A stretch of 64,000 nt of DNA from Elephas maximus indicus (Eukaryota; Chordata; Mammalia; Proboscidea; Elephantidae), in the NCBI RefSeq assembly GCF_024166365.1, contig NC_064830.1:84686721-84750720 (forward strand), read 5' to 3'. This document shows, one piece after another, positions 21,138 through 32,586 of the stretch. A model generated the notes under the pieces. The model saw only the letters and a list, made by a program, of their open reading frames with translations, searched no databases and was not told the origin of the DNA. Positions within the stretch are counted from its first letter, which is position 1. Every line of letters begins with the position of its first letter. The position numbers and the translations under genes are program-made.

Positions 21138-22270
21138 CAAAGAGTCATTGTAAGATCCCCTGGAGTCTAGTTTGTGATGGCCCCACAGGGTTCATACAGC
21201 CCCACAGAGTTCATATGGCCCCACAAAATTCACTTGGGATGTAGGGGTCAGAGGGAGCAGAAGGCAGTCTTAGATGGGGGCTTCCTTGAGGCTATATAGG
21301 TCCTGGCAGACAAAGAAGCCCACAATTTTAGGGGGAATCCATGAACAGCAACTGTGCGGGGCAGGGGGGACGCTATTGATAAATCAACCCTAATTTGCTA
21401 GGTGGGGTTTGGTGGCAGTGTAAATAAAGGGTTAATTAGCTTCAGGCCTGGGAATGACCTTAGGTCTTTGGCTTCTCTCAAGACAGTTTCTTTGGAAAAC
21501 AATGGTTGGGGTGAATGTAGACTTGTGGCTGTCTCTTCTGCTATGCAGGTATGCACCTGTTTTGCAAGATCTCTGGATCCGCACACCAGTAAGGCATAAA
21601 AGATTTGGTGTTAAGGTGATACACACGCACTCTGGCCCTCGTCTGTGGCAGCTGTGCACTCCATGTGGGTGGGTGGAGGGGCAGCAAAAATGGCATGTAC
21701 ATGGGTACTGCTGGCCCCCACTGAAGAGGCTGGATGTGGGAATCTCCTGCTTTGTATCCCACTAGAACAGTTCTCAGCTGGGATGATTTTGCCCCTAGGA
21801 GCAATTTAACAGGTTTGTCACAAATGGGAGAGGCACTGCTAGTATCTAGTAGGTAGAAGTCAGGGGTGTTTCTAAATATCTTACAGTGTACAGAGCCTCC
21901 CCTCCAGTGAAGAATTATCCAGCCCCAAATGTCAATAGTGCTGAGGCAGAGAAACTCTTAGATTAGACCCTGCTGTGCCTCACGGGTCTGATCACCAACC
22001 TAAGCTTGTAACTATGACTGTGATGCTACAGCAGGACTTGATCCTGGTCCCCAAGAATGTATCCACGCTGCAAGAGTTAGAAGGTCATCTCTCCACACCT
22101 TCTCCACACTAGGGATTATCAGTTTTTTGACACTTCGCTGGAGGCGGAACTCTAGTGCACAGCAGAGGCCCTGTCCCCCATCTAAAAAGAGCAAAAGACC
22201 CTGAAGAGGTTTGACTAGCCAATGGGTGCAGTTTCATAGAAGTCCACTAGGGGGCAGCTATCAGCAGCAT
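21138..22270. other. Intergenic, no gene recognised
   Basis: GC-moderate unique sequence. Overlapping open frames at 21,402-21,804 on both strands have no recognisable domain. A triplicated short phrase ('gttcatacagccccacagag' type) occurs at about 21,178-21,232. Confidence 0.45.
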
Positions 22271-22437
22271 CCAAAAAACCAACCCACTGCCGTCGAGTCA
22301 ATTCTGACTCATAGCGACCCTATAGGACAGAGTAGAACTGCCCCATAGAGTTTCCAAGGAGCACCTGGTGGACTCAAACTGCTGGCCTTTTTGGTTAGCA
22401 GCCGTAGCTCCTAAGCACTAAGCCACCAGTGTTTCCT
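22271..22437 (-). repeat. AfroSINE-type SINE, class A
   Basis: The copy runs from 'ccaacccactgccgtcgagtc' to 'aagccaccagtgtttcc'. Confidence 0.93.
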
Positions 22438-22789
22438 ACGCCTGTGAAGTTTGCTTAAAATCAAAATAAAACCAAAGACCTGCTGCCTATCACCATGCTT
22501 TCCTAAAGGAAGTGGAAGGAACCAGGATTAAGCTCTGCCACTTACCGATATTCGCCAAAATATTAAGACAAGCAGATGGATAACACATCCTAATTTTCTA
22601 AGGAAATTTTTCAGGACAAAAAAAATACATGAGCGCTTTCATCCTATTTGTGTGAAAAGTGATTTTAAAATTGTTTTATAAAGTAAATTTTGTTTTAAAA
22701 ATATATTGTGTAATTTTTTAATAATAGAACATGCACATGGAACAGAATCCAAAACGTACAAAAGAATACACACTGGAAAGTCGGTCTCC

Positions 22790-23086
22790 ATGACTCCACT
22801 GACAAAAACAAAAAAAATTCTATGTCTTGCCAAGAATGTAGAGGAACTCATTTACTACCAGCGGCAATATGAATTAGTACAATCACTTTGGAAAACAGTT
22901 TAACATTATCTATTACAGTTGAAGTTCTGCAATTCCTCTTCTCATACATATTCGCACCAAGAGGCACACTGCAGGATATTCATAGCAGCACGGTTGGCAG
23001 TGCTTGAAGAAACAGTCCACGCGTCCATCTCCAAGAGAATGAATAAGTAAATTGTGGTATACTCATTCAACTGATAAAGTACAGCT
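22790..23086 (+). repeat. L1 3' fragment
   Basis: The segment 'gtacaatcactttggaaaacag', 'catagcagcacggttggcag' and 'aaattgtggtatactcattc' is diverged L1 3' sequence. Confidence 0.65.
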
Positions 23087-23089
23087 GTG

Positions 23090-23582
23090 ATTCTCAAACT
23101 TTCAGGTCTCAGGGCTCCTTTACATTCTTAACAATTATTGAGTACCCCAAGGAGCTTTTATTTAGGAGTTACAGCTGTATATATTTACTGTATAGAAAAT
23201 TTAAACTGGGAAACTTTTAAAATATGTATTTACTAATATATTTAAAATAATATATAAAAAATAATAAACCCAGAACATGTTAACATATATAATATTGTTA
23301 TGAAAAATAACGTATTTTCCACACACAAAAAAAAAAAATCCAGAGGCGATATTGCTTTACATTTCCACAAATCCTTTAATGTCTGCCTTAATAGAGAACA
23401 ACTGCATTCTTATCGCTGCTTCTCTGTTGGGTCTGTTGTGCTGTCACACACCACATAGCTTCTGAAAAGCTCCACAGTACATTCATGAGAGAACGAAGAT
23501 GAAAAAGGCAGACAGCTTCTTAGTGTTGTTATCGAAACAGCTTTGACCTCTTGGAGCCCTGATTTTGAGAGGCACTACTATA
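23090..23582 (+). repeat. MER1-group hAT-Charlie element
   Basis: The left end is 'cagctgtgattctcaaac' and the right end is 'gattttgagaggcactac', which together form imperfect inverted termini. The interior 'caattattgagtaccccaagg' and 'aataataaacccagaacatgtt' is typical of the MER1 group. It is non-autonomous and about 490 bp. Confidence 0.7.
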
Positions 23583-23754
23583 TAATAATGAAAATGAACG
23601 AGCTACGTCATTGTATGTGACATCATCGAGCATTCTCACAAGCATCATATTGACCAAAAGAAGCAAAATACAAAAGAATACTTTCAGTATGGTAACATTA
23701 GAAATTAAACTACATTGCTTATGGATGCATACATAGGTAATAAATCTTTAAATA

Positions 23755-23955
23755 AAGCCTGCCCATTGCCATCGAGTCCTTTGCGACTCATAGCAACCCT
23801 TTAGGACAGAGTAGAAGTGACCTATAGGGTTTCCAAGGCTGTAATCTTTACGGAAGCAGGCTGCCACGTCTTTCTACAGCAGAGCTGCTGGTAAGTTCAT
23901 ACCACTGATCTTTCGATTAGCAGCTGAGCACTTAACCACTGTGCAACCAAGGCTC
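23755..23955 (-). repeat. AfroSINE-type SINE, class C
   Basis: The copy runs from 'cattgccatcgagtcctttgcg' through 'gctgtaatctttacggaagc' to 'gtgcaaccaaggctcc'. Confidence 0.93.
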
Positions 23956-23977
23956 CTTCTTTAAATGAGAGCCAAAA

Positions 23978-24150
23978 CCAAAAAAAAAAAAAACCAAGCA
24001 TGTTGCTGTTGAGTTGACTCTGACTCCTAACAACCCTATAGGACATAGTAGAACTGCCCCATAGGGTTTCCAAGGATCAGCTGGTAGATTTGAACAGCTG
24101 ATCTTTTGGTTAGCAGCCAAGCTCTTAACCACTGCGTCACCTGGGCTGCA
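23978..24150 (-). repeat. AfroSINE-type SINE, class A
   Basis: The copy runs from 'gttgctgttgagttgactctg' to 'tgcgtcacctgggct', after a 13-A stretch. Confidence 0.92.
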
Positions 24151-24242
24151 AAATAAGAGCAAGGGAATTAATATTATGAAAATCAAGTTGAAGGATACTC
24201 TGGGAAAGAAGAATAGGGTTGTGACTGGAGATTGACTGCATG

Positions 24243-24345
24243 TAAGTTACACGTATAAATTAAGTTACATGTGCAAGTTAAGTTACATTTATAAATATAA
24301 ACTAAGTTACATGTATAAGGATGTAAGTTACACATATAAATTGTA
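24243..24345 (+). repeat. Degenerate short tandem repeat (~19-24 bp unit, 5 copies)
   Basis: The core 'aagttac' begins at 24,243, 24,262, 24,280, 24,304 and 24,325, each followed by an AT-rich 'atgtataaa'-like spacer. Confidence 0.75.
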
Positions 24346-24439
24346 TATAAAGAGTATATAACTATACTCTTTATAATTATTCTTTAAACTGAACATGTAT
24401 GTTTTATGCACTTTTGTATATATATGACATTTCAGAATA

Positions 24440-24778
24440 AAAACAAAGGAAACCACACAAAAATGTCAGTTGCATTTTGACAAAAGGGAAAAGGCATTCA
24501 AAGAAGAAAGCACAGCCTATTCAAGAAAAGGTGCTGGAATAATTGCAGATTTATTTGCAAAAAATAATCTGTGGTTCATAATAAAAAAATTAAGCCAGAA
24601 AATGGGGGCTAGATCTAAATATAAAACCTAGAACTAAAACTTCTAGGAGAAAACCTTTGTTATTTTGAATTAGGCAAAAATTTCTCAGACAAGACAGAAA
24701 AAGCACAATCCATAAAAGAAAAATTACTAAATTAAACTTCATCAAAATTAAAATGTTAGGCCGTTAACATAGTTCACA
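24440..24778 (+). repeat. L1 ORF2 remnant, first part
   Basis: The segment 'ggtgctggaataattgcag', 'aaaacttctaggagaaaacc' and 'aaattaaacttcatcaaaatt' is the L1 ORF2 3' region. An R1 retroposon interrupts it and it resumes at 25,959. Confidence 0.75.
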
Positions 24779-25440
24779 AAGATAATATTGAACATCCTAT
24801 TATGGCAAATAGTGTCTGGGTTCTTCAAAAGCTTGCAAGCGAACACCTAAGACACAACTATTGATCTCTTCCCGTCTGGAACAAAAGAGAATAAAGAAAA
24901 CCAAAGACTCAAGGAAGCCATTAGTCCAAAGAACTAATGGCGCACATGAACCACAGCCTCCACTAGACTCAGACCAGAGAAACTAAACGGTGCCTGGCTA
25001 CCACTAACCGAGCGCTCTGACCAGGAACACAATAGAAGGTCACAGTAAGAGTGGGAGAAAAATATAGAACAAAATCCAAGTTCATCAAAAAGACCAGACT
25101 TACTGGTCTGATAGAGACTGGAGGAAGCCCCAAGACTATAGCCCTAAGATGCCCTTCTAAAGTGAAACTGAAGCCACTCCCGGAGATCACCTTTTAGCCA
25201 AATAGTACACAGGCCTACAAAATAAACACTAACACTTGTGAGGAAGGTGCTTCTTAGAAGGCAACATTTGCCCAAAAGCAAAGATGAGAAGGCAGGAAGA
25301 GGCAGGGAAACCAGACGAATGAAAACGGGAAAACCAAGGTGGAAATGGGGAGAATGCTGATCCATTGCAGGATTGGAACCAATGTCACGGAACAATTTGT
25401 TTGTGAATTATTGAATGGAAAACTAATTTACTATATAAAC
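24779..25440 (+). repeat. R1 retroposon, first part
   Basis: The order 'aatagtgtctgggttcttcaa', 'ccattagtccaaagaactaatgg', 'agaccagacttactggtctg' and 'ccaatgtcacggaacaattt' matches the 11,078-11,799 copy on the opposite strand. A solo LTR inserted near its 3' end; the A-tailed remainder is at 25,915-25,958. Confidence 0.7.
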
Positions 25441-25914
25441 TGTACCCCCAAAATATGTGCCAACGTGGCTAGACCGTGATTCCCAGTATTGTGTGATTGT
25501 CCACCATTTGTCTTCTGATGTGATCTTCCTAAGTGTTGTAATTTCTACCTCTATGATGTCAATGAGGTGGGATTAGTGGTAGTTATGTTAATGAGGCAGG
25601 ACTCGATCTACAAGATCAGGTTATATCTTTTGAGATATAAAAGAGAATTGAGCAGAGGGACAGGGGGACCCCATACCACCAAGAAACAAGAGCCAGGAAA
25701 ATAGCTCCTCCTTTGGACCCAGGGTTCCTGTACTGAGAAGCTCCTCAACCAGGGAAGATTGATGACCAAGACCTTCCCCAAGAGCTGACACAGAGAGAAA
25801 GCCTTCCTCTGGAGCTGGCACCCTGAATTCTGATTTCTAGCCTCCTAGACTGTGAGGGAATAAAGCCATTCACTTTTGGTATTTCTATTATAGCAGCACT
25901 AGATGACTAAGACA
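25441..25914 (+). repeat. MaLR-like solo LTR inside R1, 5-bp target duplication
   Basis: The LTR runs from 'tgtacccccaaaatatgtgcc' to 'gatgactaagaca', with perfect 'taaac' copies at 25,436-25,440 and 25,915-25,919. It is the same family as 48,105-48,565 (minus). Its first bases lack the usual 'tatggattgaattg' stretch, so a small deletion sits near the left end. Confidence 0.88.
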
Positions 25915-25958
25915 TAAACTTTCAGCTAAAGCACAATAAAATGTTTAAAAAAAAAAAA
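25915..25958 (+). repeat. R1 retroposon, 3' end with poly(A)
   Basis: The segment 'aaactttcagctaaagcacaa' then 'taaaatg' and 12 A residues is the 3' end of the element that begins at 24,779. Confidence 0.7.
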
Positions 25959-26165
25959 GTTATGCCCTTTGAAAATCACTGTTAAGGCTGTGAAAACACA
26001 AGCCACAGACTTGGAGAGAATATTTGTAAAACACGTATCTGTTAAAAGACACACAGGTACAAGACAAGGCACAGAACTCACAAAACTCAATAATAAGAAA
26101 ACAGCCCAATTTTTAAAATGGACAAAATATTTAAACTGACGCATTATCAAAGAAAATACACGGGC
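25959..26165 (+). repeat. L1 ORF2 remnant, second part
   Basis: The segment 'gccctttgaaaatcactgttaagg' and 'aacagcccaatttttaaaatgg' resumes the L1 at the point where the 24,440-24,778 part stopped. Confidence 0.75.
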
Positions 26166-26399
26166 TATCAGGGAATAATCTGAACATGAAATTAAGAAAA
26201 TAATTTTATTTACAAGAGCATCAAAATAATAAAATATTTAGGAAAAATTAACAATAGCAGTGCAAGACTTGCACATTGAAAACTATAAAATACTGTTAGA
26301 AGAAATTAAAGAACACCTAAATAAACAAAAAGACATCCCAATTTCATAGAGCAGAAGACTTAGTAATTATTAAGATGAAAAAAAAAATTTTTTTTTTTA

Positions 26400-26804
26400 T
26401 CTTAGTTACCAAGTGCTACTGTAACAGAAATACCAAAAGTGGGTGGTTTTAAAGAACAGAATTTTATTTTCTCACAGTTCTGGAGGCTAAAAATCCAAAT
26501 CAGAGTACTGACTGTGTCAATTCCTTCCTTGCTGGTAGCCCAGGGTGTTCCTTGGATCTTTGGCATTTCTTGGCTTGTAGATAATCCTCACATGGTATAT
26601 GTCTTCCCACAAGTGAGTGTCTCTGTGTCTATCTTGGCCTTTTTATAATTCAAAGGTTATTAGGAGCTACGCTACGCTGTTACGGCCTTATTAACATAAC
26701 ATAACAAAAAAAAAAAAAACTACTTCCAAATAGGATCACGTCAACAGGTATAAGGGCCAGGAATTCAACACATACTTTGAGGGGACATAATTCAATCCAT
26801 AACA
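26400..26804 (-). repeat. MaLR-like solo LTR in L1
   Basis: The segment 'atcttagttaccaagtgctac' to 'ggggacataattcaatccataaca' is in minus orientation. The L1 reads 'taagatg' before and 'gatggcaa' after, so 'gatg' may be duplicated. An unusual A10T12-type palindrome (26,378-26,399) sits between the L1 and the LTR. Confidence 0.7.
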
Positions 26805-27087
26805 GATGGCAATACTCTCCAAACTAATCTATAAATTCAGTGCAATCTATCAAAATCCCAGCTGACTTTTTGGCAGAAATTAACAACCTCATCCTAAAAT
26901 TCATATTGTAATACAAGGGACCCAGAGCAACTGATCTTTAAAAAGAACAAAGTTCAAGGACTCACATTTTCTAATTTCAAAATTTATTACAAAGCTACAG
27001 TAACAAAGACAGTGTAGTACTGCCATAAGGGTAGACTTATAGATCAATGGAATAGAATTGATAATCTAGAAATAAACCCTTACCCAT

Positions 27088-27186
27088 AAAGATTACAGCC
27101 TAGAAAACCCTATGGGGCAGTTCTATTCTATCACATGGGGTTCCTATGAGTCAAAAATCGACTCAACGGCACCTAACAACAACAAT
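27088..27186 (+). repeat. SINE 3' half
   Basis: The segment 'ataaagattacagcctagaaaa' to 'cacctaacaacaacaa' is the 3' half of a class C SINE inserted in L1. Confidence 0.85.
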
Positions 27187-27256
27187 TTGTGGTTAATAGA
27201 TTTTCAACAAGGGTGCCAAGACAATTCAATATGAAAAGAGTCTTTTCAATAAATCG

Positions 27257-27470
27257 AAACCCTGGTGGCGTAGTTGACTCGATGGCAATGGGTTTTTTAA
27301 TGGGTTTTGGTGGCGTAGTGGTTAAGTGCTACGGCTGCTAACCAAAGGGTCGGCCATTCAAATCCTCCAGGCGCTCCTTGGAAACTCTGTGGGGCAGCTC
27401 TACTCTGTCCTATAGGGTCGCTATGAGTCGGAATCAACTCAACGGCACTGGCTTTTTTTGGTTTTTTCAA
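27257..27470 (+). repeat. Mini-SINE joined to a full class A SINE
   Basis: The first about 45 bp contain a SINE head ('aaccctggtggcgtag') joined directly to a SINE tail ('ttgactcgatggcaatggg'). A full class A SINE follows to about 27,466. L1 text ('ttttcaataaat' and 'tttttcaacaaatgg') flanks the pair. Confidence 0.85.
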
Positions 27471-27994
27471 CAAATGGTGGTGGGTACTCACATGCAAAAG
27501 AATGAAGCTGGACTCCTGCTTCACACTGTATACAAAAATTAACTTAAAATCAGTTGCAGATGTAAATATAAGAACTAAAACGATAAAACTGTTAGAAGAA
27601 AACATAGGAGTAAAATTTTTGTGGCCTGAACTAGGCACAAGCAACAAAAGAAAATTGAAACATTGGACTTAATCAAAAGTAAAAGCTTTTGTGCTTCAAA
27701 GCATGCCTTCGCGAAAGTGAAAAGACAACTCACAGGATGGGAGAAAATGTCTTTAAATAATATATCTGATAAAAGACTTATATCCAGGATCTATAAACAA
27801 CACTTACGACTCAACAATAAAAAGGTGAATAACTCAATTTCAAATGTCCAAAGGATTTGAATAGAGCTTTCTTTAAAGGAGATATAAAAATGCCCCAAAG
27901 GCACATGAAAAGATACTCAACATCATTAGTCATTGGAGAAATGCAAGTCACAACCACAATGAGAGGCCATGTCACACTAAAAAATAATAATAAC

Positions 27995-28195
27995 AGTTTG
28001 CCCTTGAGTTATTGATCCCGACTCATGGCGACCCCATGTGTTAACGAGTAGAACTACTCCGTAAGGATTTTTTGGCTGTAATCTTTACTAAAGCAGATCA
28101 CCAGGATTTTCTTTTGTGGCTTCACTGGGTGAGTTTGAAATACCAGTCTTTAGGTTAGCAGTCTATCACAAACAACTTGTGCCACCAAGGGACCT
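27995..28195 (-). repeat. AfroSINE-type SINE, class C
   Basis: The copy runs from 'tgcccttgagttattgatccc' through 'gctgtaatctttactaaagc' to 'tgccaccaagggacc', and sits in L1. Possible imperfect duplication: 'tcacacta' and 'tcacatta'. Confidence 0.9.
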
Positions 28196-28357
28196 TCACA
28201 TTAGAATAGCTATAATAAATAAGGACAATAACAAGTATTGACGAGGATGTGGAGAAGCCGAAGCCTTCATACATTGCTAATGGGAATGTGAAATGGTACA
28301 GTCATGTTGGAAAAATAGCTTGTCAGTTCTCACAAAGTTAAACATAGCGTTACCATA

Positions 28358-28517
28358 AAAACCCATTACTGTAGAGTCGACTCCGAGTCATAGCGAACCT
28401 ATGGGATAGAGTAGAACTGCCCCACAGAGTTTCCAAGGAGTGCCTGGTGGATTTGAACTGCTGGCCTTTTGGTTAGCAGCTGTAGCACTTAACCACTACG
28501 CCACCAGGGCTTCCAGA
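28358..28517 (-). repeat. AfroSINE-type SINE, class A, 9-bp target duplication
   Basis: This is a complete minus copy bounded by 'gttaccata' at 28,349-28,357 and 28,518-28,526, inside L1. Confidence 0.94.
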
Positions 28518-28590
28518 GTTACCATATAACCCAGCAATTTCACTCCTAAGATAATTGAAAACATATGTCCACACAAAAACTTGTCCAGGA

Positions 28591-29109
28591 CTTAATGGTC
28601 TGACTGAGACTAGAAGGATACCAGCAGTTAGGGTCCCCAAACCTTCTGTTGGCCCAGGACAGGAACCATTCCTGAACCCAACTCGTCAGACATGGATTGG
28701 ACTGGACAATGGTTTGGAGAGAGATGCTGATGAGGAGTGAGCTACTTGCACCATATAGGCACTTGGGACTATGTTTGCATCTCCTGTCTGGAGGGGAGTT
28801 GGAGGGGGTAGAGGGGGTTAGAAACTGGCAAAATAGTCACGAAAAGAGAGACTGGAAGGAGGGAGCGGGCTGACTCATTAGGGGGAGAGTAAATGGGAGT
28901 ATGTGGTAAGGTGTATATAAGTTTATATGTGAGAGACTGACTTGATTTGTAAACTTTCACTTAAAGTACAATAAAAATTATTTTAAAAAATTTTTTAAAA
29001 GGAAGATAAACAGGTGAAATAATTACAGCATTATATTTTTAACCTAATATACCAAAAACTATTATCATTTTGACACGTAATCAATATAAAAAGTTATTGA
29101 TAAAAAAAA
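28591..29109 (+). repeat. R2 retroposon with apparent 3' transduction
   Basis: Bases 28,591-28,980 match the 2,160-2,562 copy to its usual end ('cttaaagtacaataaaa'). Another 120 bp of unrelated AT-rich, DNA-transposon-like sequence follow, then a second A-run. The whole block is bounded by 'aaaaacttgtccagga' (28,575-28,590) and 'aaaaacttgaccagga' (29,110-29,125), so it appears to have inserted as one unit into L1. Confidence 0.7.
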
Positions 29110-29632
29110 AAAAACTTGACCAGGAATGCTCATAGCAGCGTTATTCATAATAGCATAAAGTGGAAAGGACCCAAGTGTACATCGATTGATAAATGGATAA
29201 ACAGAATGTGGTATATCAATACAACGGAATATTATTCAGCCATATAAAAGGCTGAAGCACTGATACATGCTACAATATGGACGAACGTCAAGAAACATTA
29301 TGCTAAGCAAAAGAAGCCAGATATAAAAGGTCACATATTGTGTGATTCCATTTATATGAGATCTCCAGACCAGGCAAATTCATAGTGACAAAAACGTAAA
29401 ATAGTGGTTGGATAGGACTGTGGCAGGGGTTGGCAGAGGGAGTGGGAATGGGGAATGACTGCTAATGGGTACAGGTTTTCTATGAAAGGTAATATAAATG
29501 TTCTGAAATTAGTGGTGATGGGTGCCCAACACAACGAATCTACTTAACACCACTGAATTGTACAATTTCAAATGGTGGATTTGGGGTAAGTGAATTATAT
29601 CTCAATAAAGGTGTTGTTTAAAAAAAAAATAA
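29110..29632 (+). repeat. L1 3' end (resumes)
   Basis: The segment 'catagcagcgttattcataat', 'cagaatgtggtatatcaatac' and 'cactgaattgtacaatttcaa' with a final A-run closes the L1 that was open at 28,574. Confidence 0.85.
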
Positions 29633-29633
29633 G

Positions 29634-30893
29634 ATGTTGTTTTAGGTGCCATTAGGTCAGTACCAAATCAAAGCAACACTGTGTAGAACTGAAGGAAACA
29701 CTGCCCGGTCCTGCACCATCCTCACAATCATTGGTATCTATGAGTCCATCGTTGCAGCCACTGTGTCAATCCATCTCGTTGAGCATCTTCCTCTTTTTCA
29801 ATGACCCTGTAATTTACCAAGCATGATGCCCTTCTCCAGGTAATAGTCCCTCCTGATAACATGTCCAAAATGAGTGAGACGAAGTCTCGCCATCTTTGCT
29901 TCTAAAGGAGCATTCTGGCTATACTACTCCAAGACATATTTGCTCATTCTTCTGGCAGTCCATGGCATATTCAATATTCTCTCCCAACACCGTAACTCAA
30001 AGACATCGATTATTCCTCAGTCTTCCTTATTCATTGTCCAGCTTTCCCATACATATGAGGTGATTGAAAACATCACGGCTTCGGTCAGGTACACCTTAGT
30101 CCTTAAAGTGACATCTTGCTTTTTAACACTTTAAAGAGATCTTTTGTAGCAGATTTGCCCAATGCAACGTGTATTTTGGTTTCTTGACTACCGTTTCCAT
30201 GGGCATTGATTGTGGATCCAAATAAAATGAAATCCTTGACAACTTCAATCTTTTCTCCATTTACCATGATGTTGCTAATTGGCCCAGCTGGGAGGAATTT
30301 TGTTTTCTTTATGTTGAAGTGCAATCCATACTGAAGGCTGTGGTCTTTGATCTTCATCAGTAAGTGCTTCAAGTTCTATTCATTTTCAGCAAGCAAGGTT
30401 GTTAATGAGTCTTCCTCCAATCCTGATGCCACATTTTTCTTCATATATTACAGCTTCTCAGATTATTTGTTCAGCATACAGATTGCATGAGTATGCAACC
30501 CTGATGCACATCTTTCTTGATTTTAAACCATGCAATATCCACTTGTTCAGTTCAAATGACTGCCTCTTGGTTTATGTACAGGTTCCTCATGAGCATAATT
30601 AAGCGTTCTGGAATTCTCATTCTTCCCAATGTTTTCCGTAATCTGTTATGATCCACACAGTCGAATATTTATTGCATAGTCAATAAAACACAGGTAAACA
30701 TCTTAACAATGTTCTGCTGCTATTCATAAGGTTTTCACCGGCTAATTTTTTTCAAAAGTAGACCACCAGGTCTCTCTTCCTAGTCTGTCTTAGTCTAGAA
30801 GCTCCACTGAAACCTGTCCACCATGGGCGACCCTGCTGGCATAGCTTCCGGCATCACAGCAACACACAAGCCCCCCAGTAGGACAAACTGGCA
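29634..30893 (-). repeat. RTE/BovB-type LINE, internally deleted
   Basis: The minus copy runs through the 3' part ('cattgttgcagccactgtgtc') and RT region ('aatcctgatgccacattttt') to about 30,706. It then jumps to the 5' leader of the element ('tctgctgctattcataagg', 'cctgtccaccatgggcgacc'). The endonuclease and much of the RT are missing. The 7-bp 'aaataag' on both sides may be its target duplication. Confidence 0.8.
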
Positions 30894-31550
30894 AATAAGT
30901 ACGTGAAAAGATGCTCAACATAATCAGTCATTAGGAGAAAGTACATTAAAACCACAATGAGATATCCCTACATACCTGCTAGAGTAGCTTTAAAAAAGGA
31001 AAAAGAAACCTGACAGTACCAAGTGCTGACAAAGTGTGCAATACCTGGAACTCTCATACACTGCAGGTGAGAATGAAAAATGGTACAGTCACTTTGTAAA
31101 AGAGTTTGGCAGGTTTGTAAGGTTAGACGTACACTTACTATATGACTCAATAACCCAATTCCTAGGTATTTACCCAAGAGAAATGAAAGTTTATGTTCGT
31201 ACAAAAGCTGTACCTAATTTTATATTAGTAATAATTGTCAAGAACAAGAAACAATCCAAATGCCCATGAATAAACTGTAGTGCATCTATACAATGGAATA
31301 TTACTCAGCAATAAACAAGGATGCACTACTTATACACACAACTACATGGATGAATTTAAAATACAATGTGCTAAGTGAAAGAAGCCAGGCTCAACAGCTG
31401 CGTGTTATATGATTCCAATTTATATGACGTCTGGAAGAGGCAAAACTGAAGGAACAGAAAACAGATTAGTGGTTTTCAGAGGCTGGGAGTAGAGGGAAAG
31501 GTTGACCACAAAGGAGCACGAGGGAATTTGGGAGGGTGGTGGAACTGTTC
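30894..31550 (+). repeat. L1 3' part
   Basis: The segment 'gaaaagatgctcaacataatc', 'aatgaaagtttatgttcgtac' and 'agtggttttcagaggctggg' is L1 3' sequence. A SINE at 31,551 interrupts it and it ends at about 31,878 with a run of A. Confidence 0.8.
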
Positions 31551-31749
31551 TCAGGATCCCTTGGTGGTGTAGTGCTTAAAGCAATGGGCTGCTAACCGAA
31601 AGGCCAGTCATTTGAAACTACCTGAGGCTCTGCAGGAGAAAGATGTGGCAGTCTGCTTCTGTGGAGATTAACAGCCTTGAAAACCCTATGGGAGGAGGAA
31701 ACCCTTTTGAAATCAGCTCGACTCGAACGCAGTAGGTTTGGTTTGGTTT
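31551..31749 (+). repeat. AfroSINE-type SINE, class C, 10-bp target duplication
   Basis: This is a complete plus copy bounded by perfect 'ggaactgttc' copies at 31,541-31,550 and 31,750-31,759, inside L1. Confidence 0.95.
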
Positions 31750-31879
31750 GGAACTGTTCCGTATCCTGACTGCGATAGCAGTTACGTGACTGTATGTGTT
31801 TGTCAAAACTCAGAGAACTGATGAATTTTACTACATGAAAATTATACCTCAAAGAATCTGACTTAAAAAAAAAAAAACA

Positions 31880-32416
31880 GATGGGGAAAAAAGGGTTCTT
31901 CCTCTCATGTTGTTCCATCGGCCATCTAGTTCCCTTCCCAGAAGGCAATTACTGCTACTAGTTTTCTGGACAATTATGTGTGTATACATGTATACATGTA
32001 AGTATTATTATTTACAAGTGGCAGCATGTTATACCCTGGTTTTTACTATGCTTTTCACTTAATTACATATATGACACCCCTCCATATCAGTAGATAACAG
32101 GCTGTCTGATTCCTTTTTTTTTTAAGCAGGCAGTTAACTTGGTTGAACTCAAACTGCAGACCGCCTCTCCTGCAGTGGGGTGGCAGCTGAAATCTCGTTT
32201 CCATTTGTTTAGTCTTAGCTAGACTTTGCCCTGCATACACATGCTCAGCTAGAGATTTGGGCAGAGGTCATACATAGAATTTGGGGCCTACCTTTTCTGG
32301 ATCTCTCCTTTCCAGGATTTAGCCCTCGCTTTCCAGAGGCTGTGTTCTATCCCCTGGTTCTCTGGGCCATTAAGACCAGATTTTCTAGAAGAGTTTTAGC
32401 CACCCGCTCCCAAGGG
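31880..32416. other. Intergenic, no gene recognised
   Basis: There is a short AT-rich region with 'tgtatacatg' repeats at about 31,979-31,999, which may be L1-derived. No gene is called. Confidence 0.4.
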
Positions 32417-32586
32417 AGAGGAGCCCTGGTGGTGCAATGGCTAAGAGGTATGGCTGCTAATCAAAAGGTTGACAGTGCAAATCCACCAGGCACTCCTTGG
32501 AAACCCTATGGGGCAATTCTACCTTGTCCTGTAGGGTCACTATGAGTCAGAATGGACTTGACAGCAATGAGTTTGGTTTTTCTGGT
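32417..32586 (+). repeat. AfroSINE-type SINE, class A
   Basis: The copy runs from 'gagccctggtggtgcaatgg' to 'gacagcaatgagtttgg'. The repeat 'tcccaag' on both sides is a likely target duplication. Confidence 0.93.

Larger units (their letters stand above)
26170..28590 (+). repeat. L1 ORF2 remnant, heavily interrupted
   Basis: L1 text such as 'cacattgaaaactataaaatac', 'aattcagtgcaatctatcaaa', 'gaatgaagctggactcctgc' and 'gacttatatccaggatctat' appears in order. It is split by an LTR (26,400-26,804), partial SINEs (27,088-27,470) and two minus SINEs (27,995 and 28,358). The 3' end resumes at 29,110. No long frame is kept. Confidence 0.8.
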
